Below, piece by piece: positions 45,417 through 54,045 of a stretch of DNA of 64,000 nucleotides. The notes beneath the pieces were generated by a model that saw nothing but the letters and a program-made list of their open reading frames with translations, was not told where the DNA came from and ran no database searches. Where the stretch lies: positions 1 to 64,000 of the forward strand of contig CAWCEP010000009.1 of assembly GCA_963794615.1 (NCBI GenBank). The letters run 5' to 3'. The DNA comes from Chersky-840 sp963794615. GTDB taxonomy: Bacteria; Actinomycetota; Acidimicrobiia; Acidimicrobiales; UBA8190. How positions within the stretch are numbered: the stretch's first letter is position 1; the number at the start of each line of letters is the position of its first letter. Both the position numbers and the translations under genes were made by a program.

Positions 45417-45445
45417 TTGACTTAGTCAGCTTTAGCGTCTACAGT
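45417..45445 (+). promoter_or_regulatory. sigma70-type promoter with overlapping palindrome, sulfur operon
   Basis: -35 TTGACT (45417-45422), a 17-base spacer and -10 TACAGT (45440-45445) precede the ATG at 45453 by only 7 bases. Transcription would begin at or next to the start codon, and no Shine-Dalgarno exists: a leaderless mRNA. The palindrome TGACT-T-AGTCA (45418-45428) covers the -35 box, as a repressor site would. The regulator is unknown. Confidence 0.65.
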
Positions 45446-45452
45446 CTCGGCC

Positions 45453-46064
45453 ATGGCGATCCCCGTGAGCCCGCTTGTCGCCGTACCCCCGCGCGACAGG
45501 GCCGCGCGCCTCCGGGAGGTCGCCATGTCCTTGCACCACCCGGCGTCGTTGCACCACCCGGCCGGTGACCCCGGCGCCGGGGTCGATGGCGCCGTCCATC
45601 CCGGGGCCGCCGGCTTGATGGCCATCGCCTGGGAGCTGGCGGCGCGAGCTCCGGCGTGGCCGGGCATGACCCAACAGGGTCGGCGCCGGTGGGACTCGGT
45701 GGCGGCCTCGGACGCCTTCGAGGCCTGGGTCATCGCGTGGGAACCGGGAGGCTCCATCGAGCTCCACGATCACGGCGGGTCGGCGGGCGCCGTCGCGGTG
45801 ACGGCCGGCGAGCTGCTGGAGACGACCATCGTGACGCGGGCTTCTGGCGAGATAGGGCTTCGGAGCAGCACACTCAAGTCGGGCCAGTGCATCGGCTTCG
45901 AGGGCCATCGCGTCCATGACGTCGTCAACGTGGGCGCGACCCCGGCCGTCAGTGTGCACGTCTACGCTCCGCGCTTGAGTTCCATGACCTATTACCGGAT
46001 TGTCGAAGGCGTGTTGGAGGCAGGAACGACCGTCCGCCACCGGTTGGGCGAGGCGGTGGCGTGA
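45453..46064 (+). CDS. cysteine dioxygenase family protein (cupin)
   Basis: 203 residues. Members oxidise cysteine thiol to cysteine sulfinate with non-heme Fe(II) and O2. The 3-His site is H105 and H107 ('IELHDHGGSAGA') and H155 ('GHRVHDVVN'), at the spacing of known cysteine dioxygenases. The closing 'AVSVHVYAPRLSSMTYY' is also typical (the Tyr near the active site). The ATG lies 7 bases after the -10 box, so it is probably translated leaderlessly. It overlaps the rhodanese gene by four bases and heads an operon of sulfur amino acid genes. A thiol dioxygenase for another substrate, e.g. mercaptopropionate, is possible. Confidence 0.82.
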   Translation: MAIPVSPLVAVPPRDRAARLREVAMSLHHPASLHHPAGDPGAGVDGAVHPGAAGLMAIAWELAARAPAWPGMTQQGRRRWDSVAASDAFEAWVIAWEPGGSIELHDHGGSAGAVAVTAGELLETTIVTRASGEIGLRSSTLKSGQCIGFEGHRVHDVVNVGATPAVSVHVYAPRLSSMTYYRIVEGVLEAGTTVRHRLGEAVA

Positions 46065-46531
46065 GCATCTCCGTCGACGACCTCGTCGAACGCGCCCGGC
46101 GACGCATCCGGCGTGTAGGCCCGCACGAGCTCGCAGGTCTCGTTGCCGAGGGCGGCCTCGTCATCGACATCAGACCGGTTGAGCAGCGGCGGCATGAAGG
46201 CGCGCTGCCCGGCGCGCTGGTGGTGGAACGGAACGTGCTCGAATGGCGCCTGGACCCGGGCGGTGACCATCGCCTGCCCGAGGTCCGCGATCTCCACCAA
46301 CCGGTGGTGGTGGTGTGCTCGGCGGGCTACGCGTCGAGCCTGGCCGCGGCATCGCTCGCCGATCTGGGCTACGAGCGGGCGGCCGACCTGGCGGGCGGCT
46401 ACCAGGCGTGGAGCGCATGGTTCGCACGGCGAAGTGATCCGCGGCACCGGCCCGAGCCAGACGACGCCCACCCGACGGACACCGACCCCCGGGACGATCC
46501 GCACGAGACCACCCAGAAAGCACCTGCATAG
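46061..46531 (+). CDS. rhodanese-like sulfurtransferase
   Basis: 156 residues, one rhodanese domain. 'GLVIDIRPVEQRRHEGALPGALVVERNVLEWRL' is the CH2A motif region, and the active-site loop 'VVVCSAGYASSLAAASLADLGYERAADLAGGYQAW' carries persulfide Cys C86. An acidic Pro/Asp-rich tail follows. GTG 46061 overlaps the cysteine dioxygenase stop. Likely handles sulfane sulfur or sulfite generated by the neighbouring dioxygenase. Confidence 0.85.
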   Translation: MSISVDDLVERARRRIRRVGPHELAGLVAEGGLVIDIRPVEQRRHEGALPGALVVERNVLEWRLDPGGDHRLPEVRDLHQPVVVVCSAGYASSLAAASLADLGYERAADLAGGYQAWSAWFARRSDPRHRPEPDDAHPTDTDPRDDPHETTQKAPA

Positions 46532-46581
46532 ACTTCGGTCGGGCGCCACCGGATGGTGCCGACCGGGACGAGGAGACCACC

Positions 46582-47880
46582 ATGGCGCAATGGGGCTTTG
46601 AAACTCGACAGATCCATGCCGGCGCTGTCCCGGATCCGACAACGGGAGCGCGGGCCGTCCCGATCTACCAGACGACGAGCTACACGTTCCGGGACACGGC
46701 GCATGCGGCGGCCCTGTTCGGACTCGAAGAGCTCGGCAACATCTACACCCGCATCATGAACCCCACCCAGGCGGTGTTCGAGGAGCGCGTGGCCGCCCTC
46801 GAAGGGGGAGTCGCCGCCTTGGCGGTCGCCAGCGGACAAGCGGCTGAGACCGTGAGCCTGTTGAACCTGGCCGAGAACGGCGGCCACATCGTGTCATCCG
46901 CTTCGCTGTACGGAGGGACCTACAACCTCCTTCACTACACGCTGCCGAAGCTCGGCATCGAAGTCAGTTTCGTCGAGAACCCCGACGACCTCGATGCATG
47001 GCAGCGCGCCGTCCGGGACAACACCAAGGCCTTCTTCGCGGAGACCATCGGCAACCCCAAAGGGGACGTGCTCGATTTCGAAGGCGTGTCCGGTATCGCC
47101 CACGCGCACGGCATCCCGCTCGTCGTGGACAACACGGTGGCGACGCCATACCTGGCGCAGCCGCTGCGCCACGGAGCCGACATCGTCGTCCACTCGGCCA
47201 CAAAATTCATCGGCGGCCACGGGACCTCGATCGGCGGGATCATCGTGGACGGCGGAACGTTCGACTACGAGGGCAGCGGGCGCTTCCCTGGATTCACCGA
47301 GCCCGATCCCAGCTATCACGGGCTGGTGTTCGCTCAGCTCCCCGAGGCCTTGTTCCCGGCCCGCTATGTCTTGAAGGCCCGACTGCAGTACCTGCGGGAC
47401 TTGGGACCCTCCATCGCTCCGCTCAACTCCTTCTTGTTCCTCCAGGGCCTCGAGACCTTGAGCCTCCGGATGGAGCGTCACGTCGCCAACGCGCAGCACG
47501 TCGCGGAGTGGCTCGAGCGCCGGGACGAGGTTTCCTGGGTGTCGTACCCGGGCCTCGAGTCGAGCCCCTGGCACGAACGGCAGAAGCGGTACCTTCCCAA
47601 CGGCGCCGGTGCGATCTTGGGATTCGGCATCGTCGGCGGAGCCGAGGCGGGCCGCAGCTTCATCGAGGGGTTGGAGCTGTTCAGCCACCTCGCCAACGTC
47701 GGAGACGTCCGGAGCCTGGCCATCCACCCCGCCTCGACCACGCACTCACAGCTCACCGAAGCGGAGCAGGTGTCCACCGGCGTGACCCCCGACCTCGTGC
47801 GCCTCTGTGTCGGACTCGAGACCCTCGATGACATCCTGGCCGATCTCGAGGCCGGGTTTCGTGCCGCCAAGGTCGGTTGA
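46582..47880 (+). CDS. metY: O-acetylhomoserine sulfhydrylase (O-acetylhomoserine aminocarboxypropyltransferase)
   Basis: 432 residues, PLP-dependent Cys/Met metabolism enzyme. It makes homocysteine from O-acetylhomoserine and sulfide. The PLP lysine is K208 in 'VVHSATKFIGGHGTSIGG'. 'RIMNPTQAVFEERVAALEGGVAALAVASGQ' and 'FAETIGNPKGDVLDFEGV' bind cofactor phosphate and ring. The length matches MetY and exceeds cystathionine gamma-synthase. The start is ATG 46582, with GACGAGGAGACC just upstream. It overlaps metX by 20 bases, a classic metY-metX pair. Confidence 0.92.
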   Translation: MAQWGFETRQIHAGAVPDPTTGARAVPIYQTTSYTFRDTAHAAALFGLEELGNIYTRIMNPTQAVFEERVAALEGGVAALAVASGQAAETVSLLNLAENGGHIVSSASLYGGTYNLLHYTLPKLGIEVSFVENPDDLDAWQRAVRDNTKAFFAETIGNPKGDVLDFEGVSGIAHAHGIPLVVDNTVATPYLAQPLRHGADIVVHSATKFIGGHGTSIGGIIVDGGTFDYEGSGRFPGFTEPDPSYHGLVFAQLPEALFPARYVLKARLQYLRDLGPSIAPLNSFLFLQGLETLSLRMERHVANAQHVAEWLERRDEVSWVSYPGLESSPWHERQKRYLPNGAGAILGFGIVGGAEAGRSFIEGLELFSHLANVGDVRSLAIHPASTTHSQLTEAEQVSTGVTPDLVRLCVGLETLDDILADLEAGFRAAKVG

Positions 47881-49000
47881 GCCGATCACCGCGACGGGAG
47901 CCTGGAGCGTCGGCGACGAGATAGGGGACCGGCGCTTCGCCCGCGTGGTCGGGGGCGAGGGGCTGGGGCTCGAGGCGGGCGGTCGTCTAGGCCCGGTCGA
48001 GGTCGCCTTCGAGACCTGGGGCGACCTCGATCCCGGCGCCGAGAATGCTGTGCTCGTGCTCCATGCCCTGACCGGTGACTCCCACGCGTCGGGCCCCGCC
48101 GGTCCCGGACACCCGAGCCCGGGGTGGTGGCCCGACATCATCGGGCCGGGCGCGCCCATCGACACCGAACGCTTCTTCGTCGTGTGCCCGAACGTGCTCG
48201 GAGGTTGCCAAGGAACCACCGGGCCTGCGTCGGTGGGCCCGGACGGAAAGCGCTACGGGTCACGTTTCCCCATCATCACGGTCCGCGACCAGGTCCGAGT
48301 CGAAACGTTGTTGGCGGACCACCTCGGAATCTCCCGGTGGGCGGCGGTGATCGGCGGTTCGATGGGCGGCATGCGGGTGCTCGAATGGTGCGTGGGATCA
48401 CCCGAACGCGTCGAGCGGGCGGTGGTGATCGCCGTGGGCGCGGCCGCCACCGCCGAACAGATCGGGCTGTGTTCGCTCCAAGTGCGCTCCATCCGGGCGG
48501 ACCCGGCGTTCGCCGGGGGCGACTACTACGACAACTCCCGGGGTCCGGTCCAAGGTCTTGCCATCGCCCGGGGGATGGGGCAGGTGAGCTACCGGACGGC
48601 TGCGGAGCTCGACGTGCGCTTCGGCCGAGAAGCCCAAGGTGTCGAACAGCCCCTGAAAGGTGGTCGCTACCGCGTGGAGTCCTACCTCGAGCACCACGGC
48701 GACACGTTGCTCCGCCGCTTCGACGCCAATTCCTACATCGTGTTGAGCGAGGCCATGAATCATCACGACGTGGGTCGTGGTCGAGGTGGCATCGCCGCCG
48801 CCCTGGCGGGCGTGACGGCCGACACCAGCGTGATCGGGATCTCTTCGGACCGCCTCTACCCGATCGGGCTCCAATACGAGATGGCCCGGCTCCTCCCGGG
48901 CCGACCCGAGGTCCGCGTGGTGGAGTCCACCGTCGGCCACGACGGGTTCCTCGTCGAGACGGCGGCGATCGGTGCGTGGATCGGCGACGCCTTGGCCTGA
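47861..49000 (+). CDS. metX: homoserine O-acetyltransferase
   Basis: 379 residues, an alpha/beta-hydrolase-fold acyltransferase that transfers acetyl from acetyl-CoA to L-homoserine. The nucleophile S167 lies in 'AAVIGGSMGGMRVLEW', Asp in 'GISSDRLYPIG' and His H360 in 'STVGHDGFLVE'. 'NVLGGCQGTTGP' is the family substrate loop. GTG 47861 lies inside the end of metY, giving the 20-base overlap, and GAGG precedes it. Whether acetyl or succinyl is used cannot be told by sight, but pairing with MetY supports acetyl. Confidence 0.92.
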   Translation: MPPRSVEPITATGAWSVGDEIGDRRFARVVGGEGLGLEAGGRLGPVEVAFETWGDLDPGAENAVLVLHALTGDSHASGPAGPGHPSPGWWPDIIGPGAPIDTERFFVVCPNVLGGCQGTTGPASVGPDGKRYGSRFPIITVRDQVRVETLLADHLGISRWAAVIGGSMGGMRVLEWCVGSPERVERAVVIAVGAAATAEQIGLCSLQVRSIRADPAFAGGDYYDNSRGPVQGLAIARGMGQVSYRTAAELDVRFGREAQGVEQPLKGGRYRVESYLEHHGDTLLRRFDANSYIVLSEAMNHHDVGRGRGGIAAALAGVTADTSVIGISSDRLYPIGLQYEMARLLPGRPEVRVVESTVGHDGFLVETAAIGAWIGDALA

Positions 49001-49014
49001 CGACGCCGGCGCGG

Positions 49015-49035
49015 GTCCCCTTCGGACGGAGGGAC
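49015..49035 (+). terminator. possible terminator after metX
   Basis: GTCCC (49015-49019) pairs with GGGAC (49031-49035), 15 bases after the stop, followed by TAAA but no T-run. Weak. Confidence 0.3.
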
Positions 49036-49071
49036 TAAACCCGGACGAGCCCTGGTGCCGATGAGTACCAG

Positions 49072-49644
49072 GTGCCTGGCACTGCTCTCTGTCCTCGTGG
49101 AGCCCCCGACGAAGCCGGGTTCGGTCTCCTCGGAATCGTCATCTCACTCCTGGTCGTCGCCCTCTTGAGCCTCGGCGCGCTCAAGGCCTTGGCGGGGGGG
49201 TCGGGGGCGGGGTCCGCGTCCCAGACCCTGAGCCCCACCGTGGACCGGGCCTACGACGTCCAGGCCCAATCGTCGCTCTCGGCCGCCATGCAGAACGTGC
49301 GTGACGGTGCCATCAGCGACGGGGGACTCACGGCCGCGGACCTGGCCCAATTCGGCGTGACGACGGGCCCCTCGAGCTCCGCCACGATGGTCAGTGGGGC
49401 GGTGGCACCAGGGGCGACGAGCGGGGCTGATGGCGCCCTGGGTTTCGGAAGCGTCACCTTGGCGGCGGCGTCGAGCTCCGGGACCTGCTGGTACGTCTGG
49501 TTCTCGACCTCGGCGACCTGGTTCGGCTTCGAGCCCGACGCCACCTCGTGCACGGCGCCGTCGATGGCCACGGCCCCCACCTCGAGTGCGGGCTCGCCGG
49601 GGGCGGTGGGCTGGCAACAGGGATCGTTCCCCGCCACGGGGTAG
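49072..49644 (+). CDS. pilin-like (prepilin N-terminal helix) secreted protein
   Basis: 190 residues. Near the N terminus 'DEAGFGLLGIVISLLVVALLSLGALKAL' resembles the class III signal of type IV pseudopilins: a short charged leader, Gly-Phe, then a long hydrophobic helix. The rest is Ala/Ser/Gly/Thr-rich with two Cys and several Trp in 'SSGTCWYVWFSTSATWFGFEPDATSCTAP', probably a small beta domain. It starts at GTG 49072. No pilus assembly genes are nearby, so it is an orphan minor pilin at best. Confidence 0.6.
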   Translation: MPGTALCPRGAPDEAGFGLLGIVISLLVVALLSLGALKALAGGSGAGSASQTLSPTVDRAYDVQAQSSLSAAMQNVRDGAISDGGLTAADLAQFGVTTGPSSSATMVSGAVAPGATSGADGALGFGSVTLAAASSSGTCWYVWFSTSATWFGFEPDATSCTAPSMATAPTSSAGSPGAVGWQQGSFPATG

Positions 49645-49784
49645 GACACCCGACGGCGACGGGCTCGGCGGCACGACGGCGAGATCCGGCGTTTACCATC
49701 GACAGGGCACCGGCTTCGCGGGAGTGACCCTCGGGTCGCTCGGCACCGGACACCCTCGGACGCCTCGGATCGACGGAGCACGCC

Positions 49785-50084
49785 ATGAGCCAACTGCAGT
49801 GCGGCCACATCGAACAGATCGCCGATCCCGAACCCTCCTCCCAGGGGTGCGAAGACTGTCTCGCCGCCGGTCGCAGGGACTGGGTGCACCTCCGTGTCTG
49901 CCAGACCTGCGGTCACGTGGGTTGTTGCGACAGCTCACCCGGTCGCCACGCCACCAAGCACTTTCTCGCCGGGGCCCATCCCGTGGTGCGGTCCTATGAG
50001 CCGGGCGAAGACTGGTACTGGTGCTACGTGGACGAGGTCAACTACGAGCTCGCCGACAGACCGCCGGCACCCTCGCACCCGTGA
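49785..50084 (+). CDS. UBP-type zinc-finger protein
   Basis: 99 residues, almost entirely a ZnF-UBP domain. Cys/His pairs occur at 'LQCGHIEQI', 'GCEDCLAAGRRDWVHLRVCQTCGHVGCCDSS', 'GRHATKHFLAGAHPVV' and 'WYWCYVDEVNYE'. In eukaryotes this fold binds ubiquitin C termini. In actinobacteria it occurs as a small stand-alone protein of unknown role, sometimes with stress or redox enzymes. Upstream spacing is normal. Confidence 0.85.
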   Translation: MSQLQCGHIEQIADPEPSSQGCEDCLAAGRRDWVHLRVCQTCGHVGCCDSSPGRHATKHFLAGAHPVVRSYEPGEDWYWCYVDEVNYELADRPPAPSHP

Positions 50085-50141
50085 CCGGCGCCCACCCGAG
50101 CTCTCCACCGACGTCGCCACCGTGGTAGACGAGGCGCGGCC

Positions 50142-50855
50142 ATGGCAGAGGTGACATCGGCGGTCGGCACCCGAGACGTGCTGCACACCATCGCCGCCCA
50201 CGTCCTGGGTCGCCGGCGCTTCGTGGTCAGTGGCCGATTCGGCCTCCGTGCCTCGCCCGGTGGCATCGCCACGCCGACGTTCGGCGCCGACTTCGAGACG
50301 GTGCGGGTCTCGGGGCTCTCGCTGGTTCGTGAGGTCGGCGCCGACACGAGGTCGCTGGCTCTCAACGGATCGACCCTCCGCCTCCTCGGCAACTTCGTCG
50401 ACGTGCATCTGGACGAGCCCTTCAGTGTCGGAGCCGACACCCCCGTCCTCGGGGACCTCGACGCACCGCTCGACCTGGAACCCGCCACCATGGAAGCGAT
50501 CACGAACTGGTTCGCCTTGGCGTGGCATGTCCTCGACGACGTGCTCGTCTCGCTTCCCGACGGCGCCGGGGCGACCACGATCCAACTCTGGCCCGAGCAC
50601 TTCGACGCAGCTACCACGGTGACGGTGCCTCCGGCGGAGCCCGTGAACCTGGGCTTTTCACCCGGCGACGGCTTCGAGGCCGAGCCCTATGTCTACGTGG
50701 GCCCCTGGAGCGGGGAACGACCGGGCGACCCGGGCTTCTGGAACGTCCCGTTCGGGGCCATGCGGCCGCGTTCCGCCGTCCGGGCATCACCCGATCCGGC
50801 TGCCTTCTGCTTCCGATTCCTCAGCGAAGGCCTGCGTCGGGCGACATCTGCGTAG
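50142..50855 (+). CDS. conserved hypothetical protein
   Basis: 237 residues, soluble. It has a middle 'LDEPFSVGADTPVLGDLDAPLDLEPATMEAITNWFALAWHVLD' and a striking 'TIQLWPEHFDAATTVTV...NLGFSPGDGFEAEPYVYVGPW' segment. The last part is beta-rich. The pattern is reminiscent of conserved actinobacterial proteins without known function. It is 57 bases after the zinc-finger gene, perhaps cotranscribed. No catalytic motif could be recognised. Confidence 0.65.
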   Translation: MAEVTSAVGTRDVLHTIAAHVLGRRRFVVSGRFGLRASPGGIATPTFGADFETVRVSGLSLVREVGADTRSLALNGSTLRLLGNFVDVHLDEPFSVGADTPVLGDLDAPLDLEPATMEAITNWFALAWHVLDDVLVSLPDGAGATTIQLWPEHFDAATTVTVPPAEPVNLGFSPGDGFEAEPYVYVGPWSGERPGDPGFWNVPFGAMRPRSAVRASPDPAAFCFRFLSEGLRRATSA

Positions 50856-50896
50856 TCGGGGCCGTCGCATGGTGGGCATCGGGCCCACCCGGTCGA

Positions 50897-51868
50897 TCAA
50901 GGCTCCTGGGCGATGAGCGGGGATCGGGCCAGCACGAAGACCCCGGCGGTCACCATGGCGAGGCCGAGAGCCTCGACCACCGGTGCGACCCCCCGGGAGT
51001 CGACGTGTTCGCCGAAGAAGCCGATGCCGATGGCCACCGCCACCAGGGGTTGCGCAACGGTCAGGGTGGGCAGCGACAGGCGGAGCGCGCCGGCGTGGAA
51101 GGCGCTCTGGGTGAGGAGCAACGCTCCCACTCCCCCCACCAGGAGGGCGTAGGGCGCCCACGTCGTCAGCGTGTGGACGGCACCCGCGTCCAGGATATGG
51201 CCGGTGCGCTCGGTGACGGCGGCCACGTATCCGAACGCCGTCCCGGATCCCGCCGCCAGGAGGACGGCGGCCCGTCGCCGACTTCCCCCCCGAGCGCCGA
51301 TGACGGTGGCCCCGCACGTGGCGGCGATGACACCGGAGAGGATCGCCCACGCCGCGTTCGAGGCATGGGGATGGCCGATCCCGGGTTGCGCCACGCCGAG
51401 GAACAGCGCCAACCCGGCCGCGATGACGACGGTGGACGAGACGTCGGCCGCCGAGGCTCGGCGATGCTCGAGCCAGGCCCCCACCGGGAGCGCGAACACC
51501 AGGCTCAAGACGAGGAGGGGCTCGACCAGGGCCAACGATCCTCTGCGCAGGGCCAGGAACTGAAAGAGGTACCCCACACCGTCGAGGACGTTGCCCACGA
51601 GCCACAACGGCCGGTGGGCCAGGCGCACCAGGAGCCCGGCCCGCAACGACAGTTCGGGCGGCTCTCTGATCGCCGCTTGGTGCTGGAGGACGGCCGCCAT
51701 CCCGTACGACGCCGCGCTCGCCAACGAGAGCAGGACGATGGAGACGAGCCCCCGGCCCACGTGGTGGTGGAAGACCCCGAAGCTCGAGCGCGCCACGAGT
51801 GTCATCGGCAGCAATGCGATCATCCGTGTCGAGATGGGGACCGACCCGTGTCTCTCACGGCGTTGCAT
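50897..51868 (-). CDS. EamA/DMT-type membrane transporter
   Basis: A roughly 323-residue integral membrane protein with about ten hydrophobic helices arranged as two related halves ('LVSIVLLSLASAASYGMAAVLQHQAA', 'VEPLLVLSLVFALPVGAWLEHRR' and, in the second half, 'LPTLTVAQPLVAVAIGIGFFGEHV'). The EamA-like repeat 'VEPLL...PVGAWLEHR' / 'VAQPLVAVAIGIGFFGEH' is visible. Likely a metabolite exporter. The start is uncertain (51868, 51841 or 51805). The first overlaps the end of the upstream gene by 14 bases, suggesting coupling. Confidence 0.75.
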   Translation of the reverse strand: MQRRERHGSVPISTRMIALLPMTLVARSSFGVFHHHVGRGLVSIVLLSLASAASYGMAAVLQHQAAIREPPELSLRAGLLVRLAHRPLWLVGNVLDGVGYLFQFLALRRGSLALVEPLLVLSLVFALPVGAWLEHRRASAADVSSTVVIAAGLALFLGVAQPGIGHPHASNAAWAILSGVIAATCGATVIGARGGSRRRAAVLLAAGSGTAFGYVAAVTERTGHILDAGAVHTLTTWAPYALLVGGVGALLLTQSAFHAGALRLSLPTLTVAQPLVAVAIGIGFFGEHVDSRGVAPVVEALGLAMVTAGVFVLARSPLIAQEP

Positions 51869-52991
51869 CCTTTGCCGTCGGATCGGGCTCCGGCTCCTGG
51901 CCGGGGCGCTTGGCCTCGGCCGCCATGTCGACGAGCGCCTGACGCTGAGCCCGGAGGCCCGCTCCGCGCGGGACTCGCAACGAGATGTACGCCACGCCGC
52001 CGATCGGGATCGGCAGCCAGAAGTTCACGAGCCGCCAGCCCAGCACGGCCAGGGTGGCGATGTTCTTTGTCACGCCGAACGAGACGAGCAATGTGGCCGC
52101 GGACGCCTCGATGACGCCGAGGCCTCCGGGGGTGATGGGAATGGCCCCCAGCACGTTGGCAATGCCGTAGGCGGCGAAGAGCTCGACTGGATCGACGAAG
52201 TGGCCGAACGCGGAGACGAACGACCACAACGAGGCAGCGTCGAAGAGCCAGTTGAGTCCCGCCCACAGCAGGGCCCGTTTGAGAAGGGCACGGTCTTGGG
52301 CGAGGTGCACGACGGAGTCACCGACCTGGCGGACGAGACGCTCCAAGCGGTCCGCACCCACCCGCGGAATTCGCCGGCCCACAGACCGCACGACTCGTAC
52401 GGCGACGTCTCCGCCTCGGGTGAGCGTGTAGGCAAGGGCGGCGGCACCGAGCAGGGCGAGCAATCCGACCAGCGCCGCGACGACGTAGATGGGATGGAGA
52501 CCGGCGAGGGGAATGGAGATCAGCAGGGCGAGCCACAACATGACGTTCAGCACCACCGCGGAGCCGATGGCCTCGGTCGCCATGGCGAAACCGGCATCGG
52601 ACCCCTCGACACCGTTGGAGGTGAGCAGTCGGTACCCGACGCCCGCTCCACCGGCGGCACCGCCCGGGATCACGTGCGCCACCGCCGTCGTGGCCAGGGT
52701 GATCCGGACGAGCGTGAAGAGCCCGGGACCACCACTGGGGAGCAATGTCCGAGTGAGGAGCGCGTAGCACACGATCGCGCCGCCTTCGAGTGCGATCCCG
52801 GCGATGAGCCACCCGATGTTGACCTTGCTCAAGAGATGCAGGTTCTTACTGGCGCCCACGAGCTCGGGGATCACCAGGTATTCGACGACGAGGAGTACGA
52901 GGAAGATGAGGAGGCCGTGGCGCAGCCATTTCGGGACGATCGACCGCCAGGAGCGGAGCAGGCCGAGAGCGGGCCGGTCGTCGGGGTGCAC
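51855..52991 (-). CDS. UPF0104 / lysylphosphatidylglycerol-synthase-TM-like membrane protein
   Basis: About 378 residues with eight or nine helices ('HGLLIFLVLLVVEYLVIPELVG', 'AHVIPGGAAGGAGVGYRLL', 'LNVMLWLALLISIPLAG', 'AYGIANVLGAIPITPGGLGVIEASAATLLVSFG'). The last motif, IPITPGGLGVIE, is the signature of the family, which includes flippase-like domains and hopanoid/lipid-linked transport proteins. GTG 52991 is assumed; the long upstream frame to 53312 lacks conserved sequence. It is upstream of and coupled to the DMT transporter. The lipid substrate is unknown. Confidence 0.75.
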   Translation of the reverse strand: MHPDDRPALGLLRSWRSIVPKWLRHGLLIFLVLLVVEYLVIPELVGASKNLHLLSKVNIGWLIAGIALEGGAIVCYALLTRTLLPSGGPGLFTLVRITLATTAVAHVIPGGAAGGAGVGYRLLTSNGVEGSDAGFAMATEAIGSAVVLNVMLWLALLISIPLAGLHPIYVVAALVGLLALLGAAALAYTLTRGGDVAVRVVRSVGRRIPRVGADRLERLVRQVGDSVVHLAQDRALLKRALLWAGLNWLFDAASLWSFVSAFGHFVDPVELFAAYGIANVLGAIPITPGGLGVIEASAATLLVSFGVTKNIATLAVLGWRLVNFWLPIPIGGVAYISLRVPRGAGLRAQRQALVDMAAEAKRPGQEPEPDPTAKDATP

Positions 52992-53174
52992 CCACCCATG
53001 TTTCCAGGCGGAGCGGCTCCACGGCGGCGATACGCGACCGGGAAATCTCGATCGCCCTCCATGACCTCGGCCCCCGGACCGCGCTGCGGAGTGTTCGCAC
53101 CATCGGCCTGCCCCTCCCGACGAGGCCATGTCAACGAGGACCGGGGCCCGGTGGGCATCGGGCATCATGGAGAG

Positions 53175-53864
53175 GTGCCCGAAGCTGCCGATCGACCCAC
53201 GGCCGGAACGGTGAATCCGACGGATCGCACGACGGTGCGCCGCAAGAAGGAGCGGGGCACCTACGACAAGGCGGTGCTCGACGCCATTCTCGACGAAGGC
53301 TTGCTGTGCCACGTCGGCTTCAGCGTGGACGGCTCACCCTTCGTCATGCCGATGGCCTACGCACGGATGGGAGAAGCGCTCTACCTCCATGGCGCCACCG
53401 GCAACCGCATGTTGCGCGTCCTGGCGGACGGCGCCGAGGTGTGCGTGACCGTGACACTGCTCGACGCGCTGGTGCTGGCCCGGTCTGCCTTTCATCATTC
53501 AATGAACTACCGCTGCGCCATCCTGTTTGGCGTGGCCACCCGCGTTGTCGACGACGACGAGAAGTACCGGGCATCGATGGCGCTGCTCGACCACATCGCT
53601 CCCGGCCGTGGTGCCGACGCCCGCCCACCGTCCCCGGAGGAGCTTCGGTCGGTGCTCATGCTCCGACTCCCGATCACCGAATGGTCGGCCAAGGTCCGGA
53701 CCGGGGGGCCGATCGATGAGCCCGAGGACATGGGGGAGCCCATCTGGGCAGGCCACATTCCCGTGTCGATCGTCACCGGTGCCGCCGTGGCCGATGGACC
53801 GCCCGTCCCCGGGGTGGAAGAACCTTCGTACGTACGCGCCTATCCCGTCCGAGGTGCCGGCTAG
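53175..53864 (+). CDS. pyridoxamine-5'-phosphate-oxidase-like flavin-binding protein
   Basis: 229 residues. The split-barrel FMN-binding fold of the Pyridox_ox_2 group shows 'ILDEGLLCHVGFSVDGSPFVMPMAYARMGEALYLHGATGNRML', 'GAEVCVTVTLLDALVLARSAFHHSMNYRCAILFG' and 'LRLPITEWSAKVRTGGPIDEPED'. Relatives are flavin-nucleotide-binding proteins often thought to act in heme or antibiotic chemistry. GTG 53175 is the likely start, with GGAG immediately upstream; the spacing is short. Confidence 0.8.
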   Translation: MPEAADRPTAGTVNPTDRTTVRRKKERGTYDKAVLDAILDEGLLCHVGFSVDGSPFVMPMAYARMGEALYLHGATGNRMLRVLADGAEVCVTVTLLDALVLARSAFHHSMNYRCAILFGVATRVVDDDEKYRASMALLDHIAPGRGADARPPSPEELRSVLMLRLPITEWSAKVRTGGPIDEPEDMGEPIWAGHIPVSIVTGAAVADGPPVPGVEEPSYVRAYPVRGAG

Positions 53865-54045
53865 GGCGTGTGGCAACGACGCGACGAGCCGCCGACAGGC
53901 GGCGCGTTGTCTCGTCGGTCCTGGTCACAGCGATGGTCTGCTAGGGTTGAGGGCGAGGTCGGCATTCGTCGACCGATCGTCGCCACTGGCGGCGGGGCGG
54001 ATTCGATCCAGTTCGAGTTGGCCTACCTCTCTCGTCTGGAGTCAC

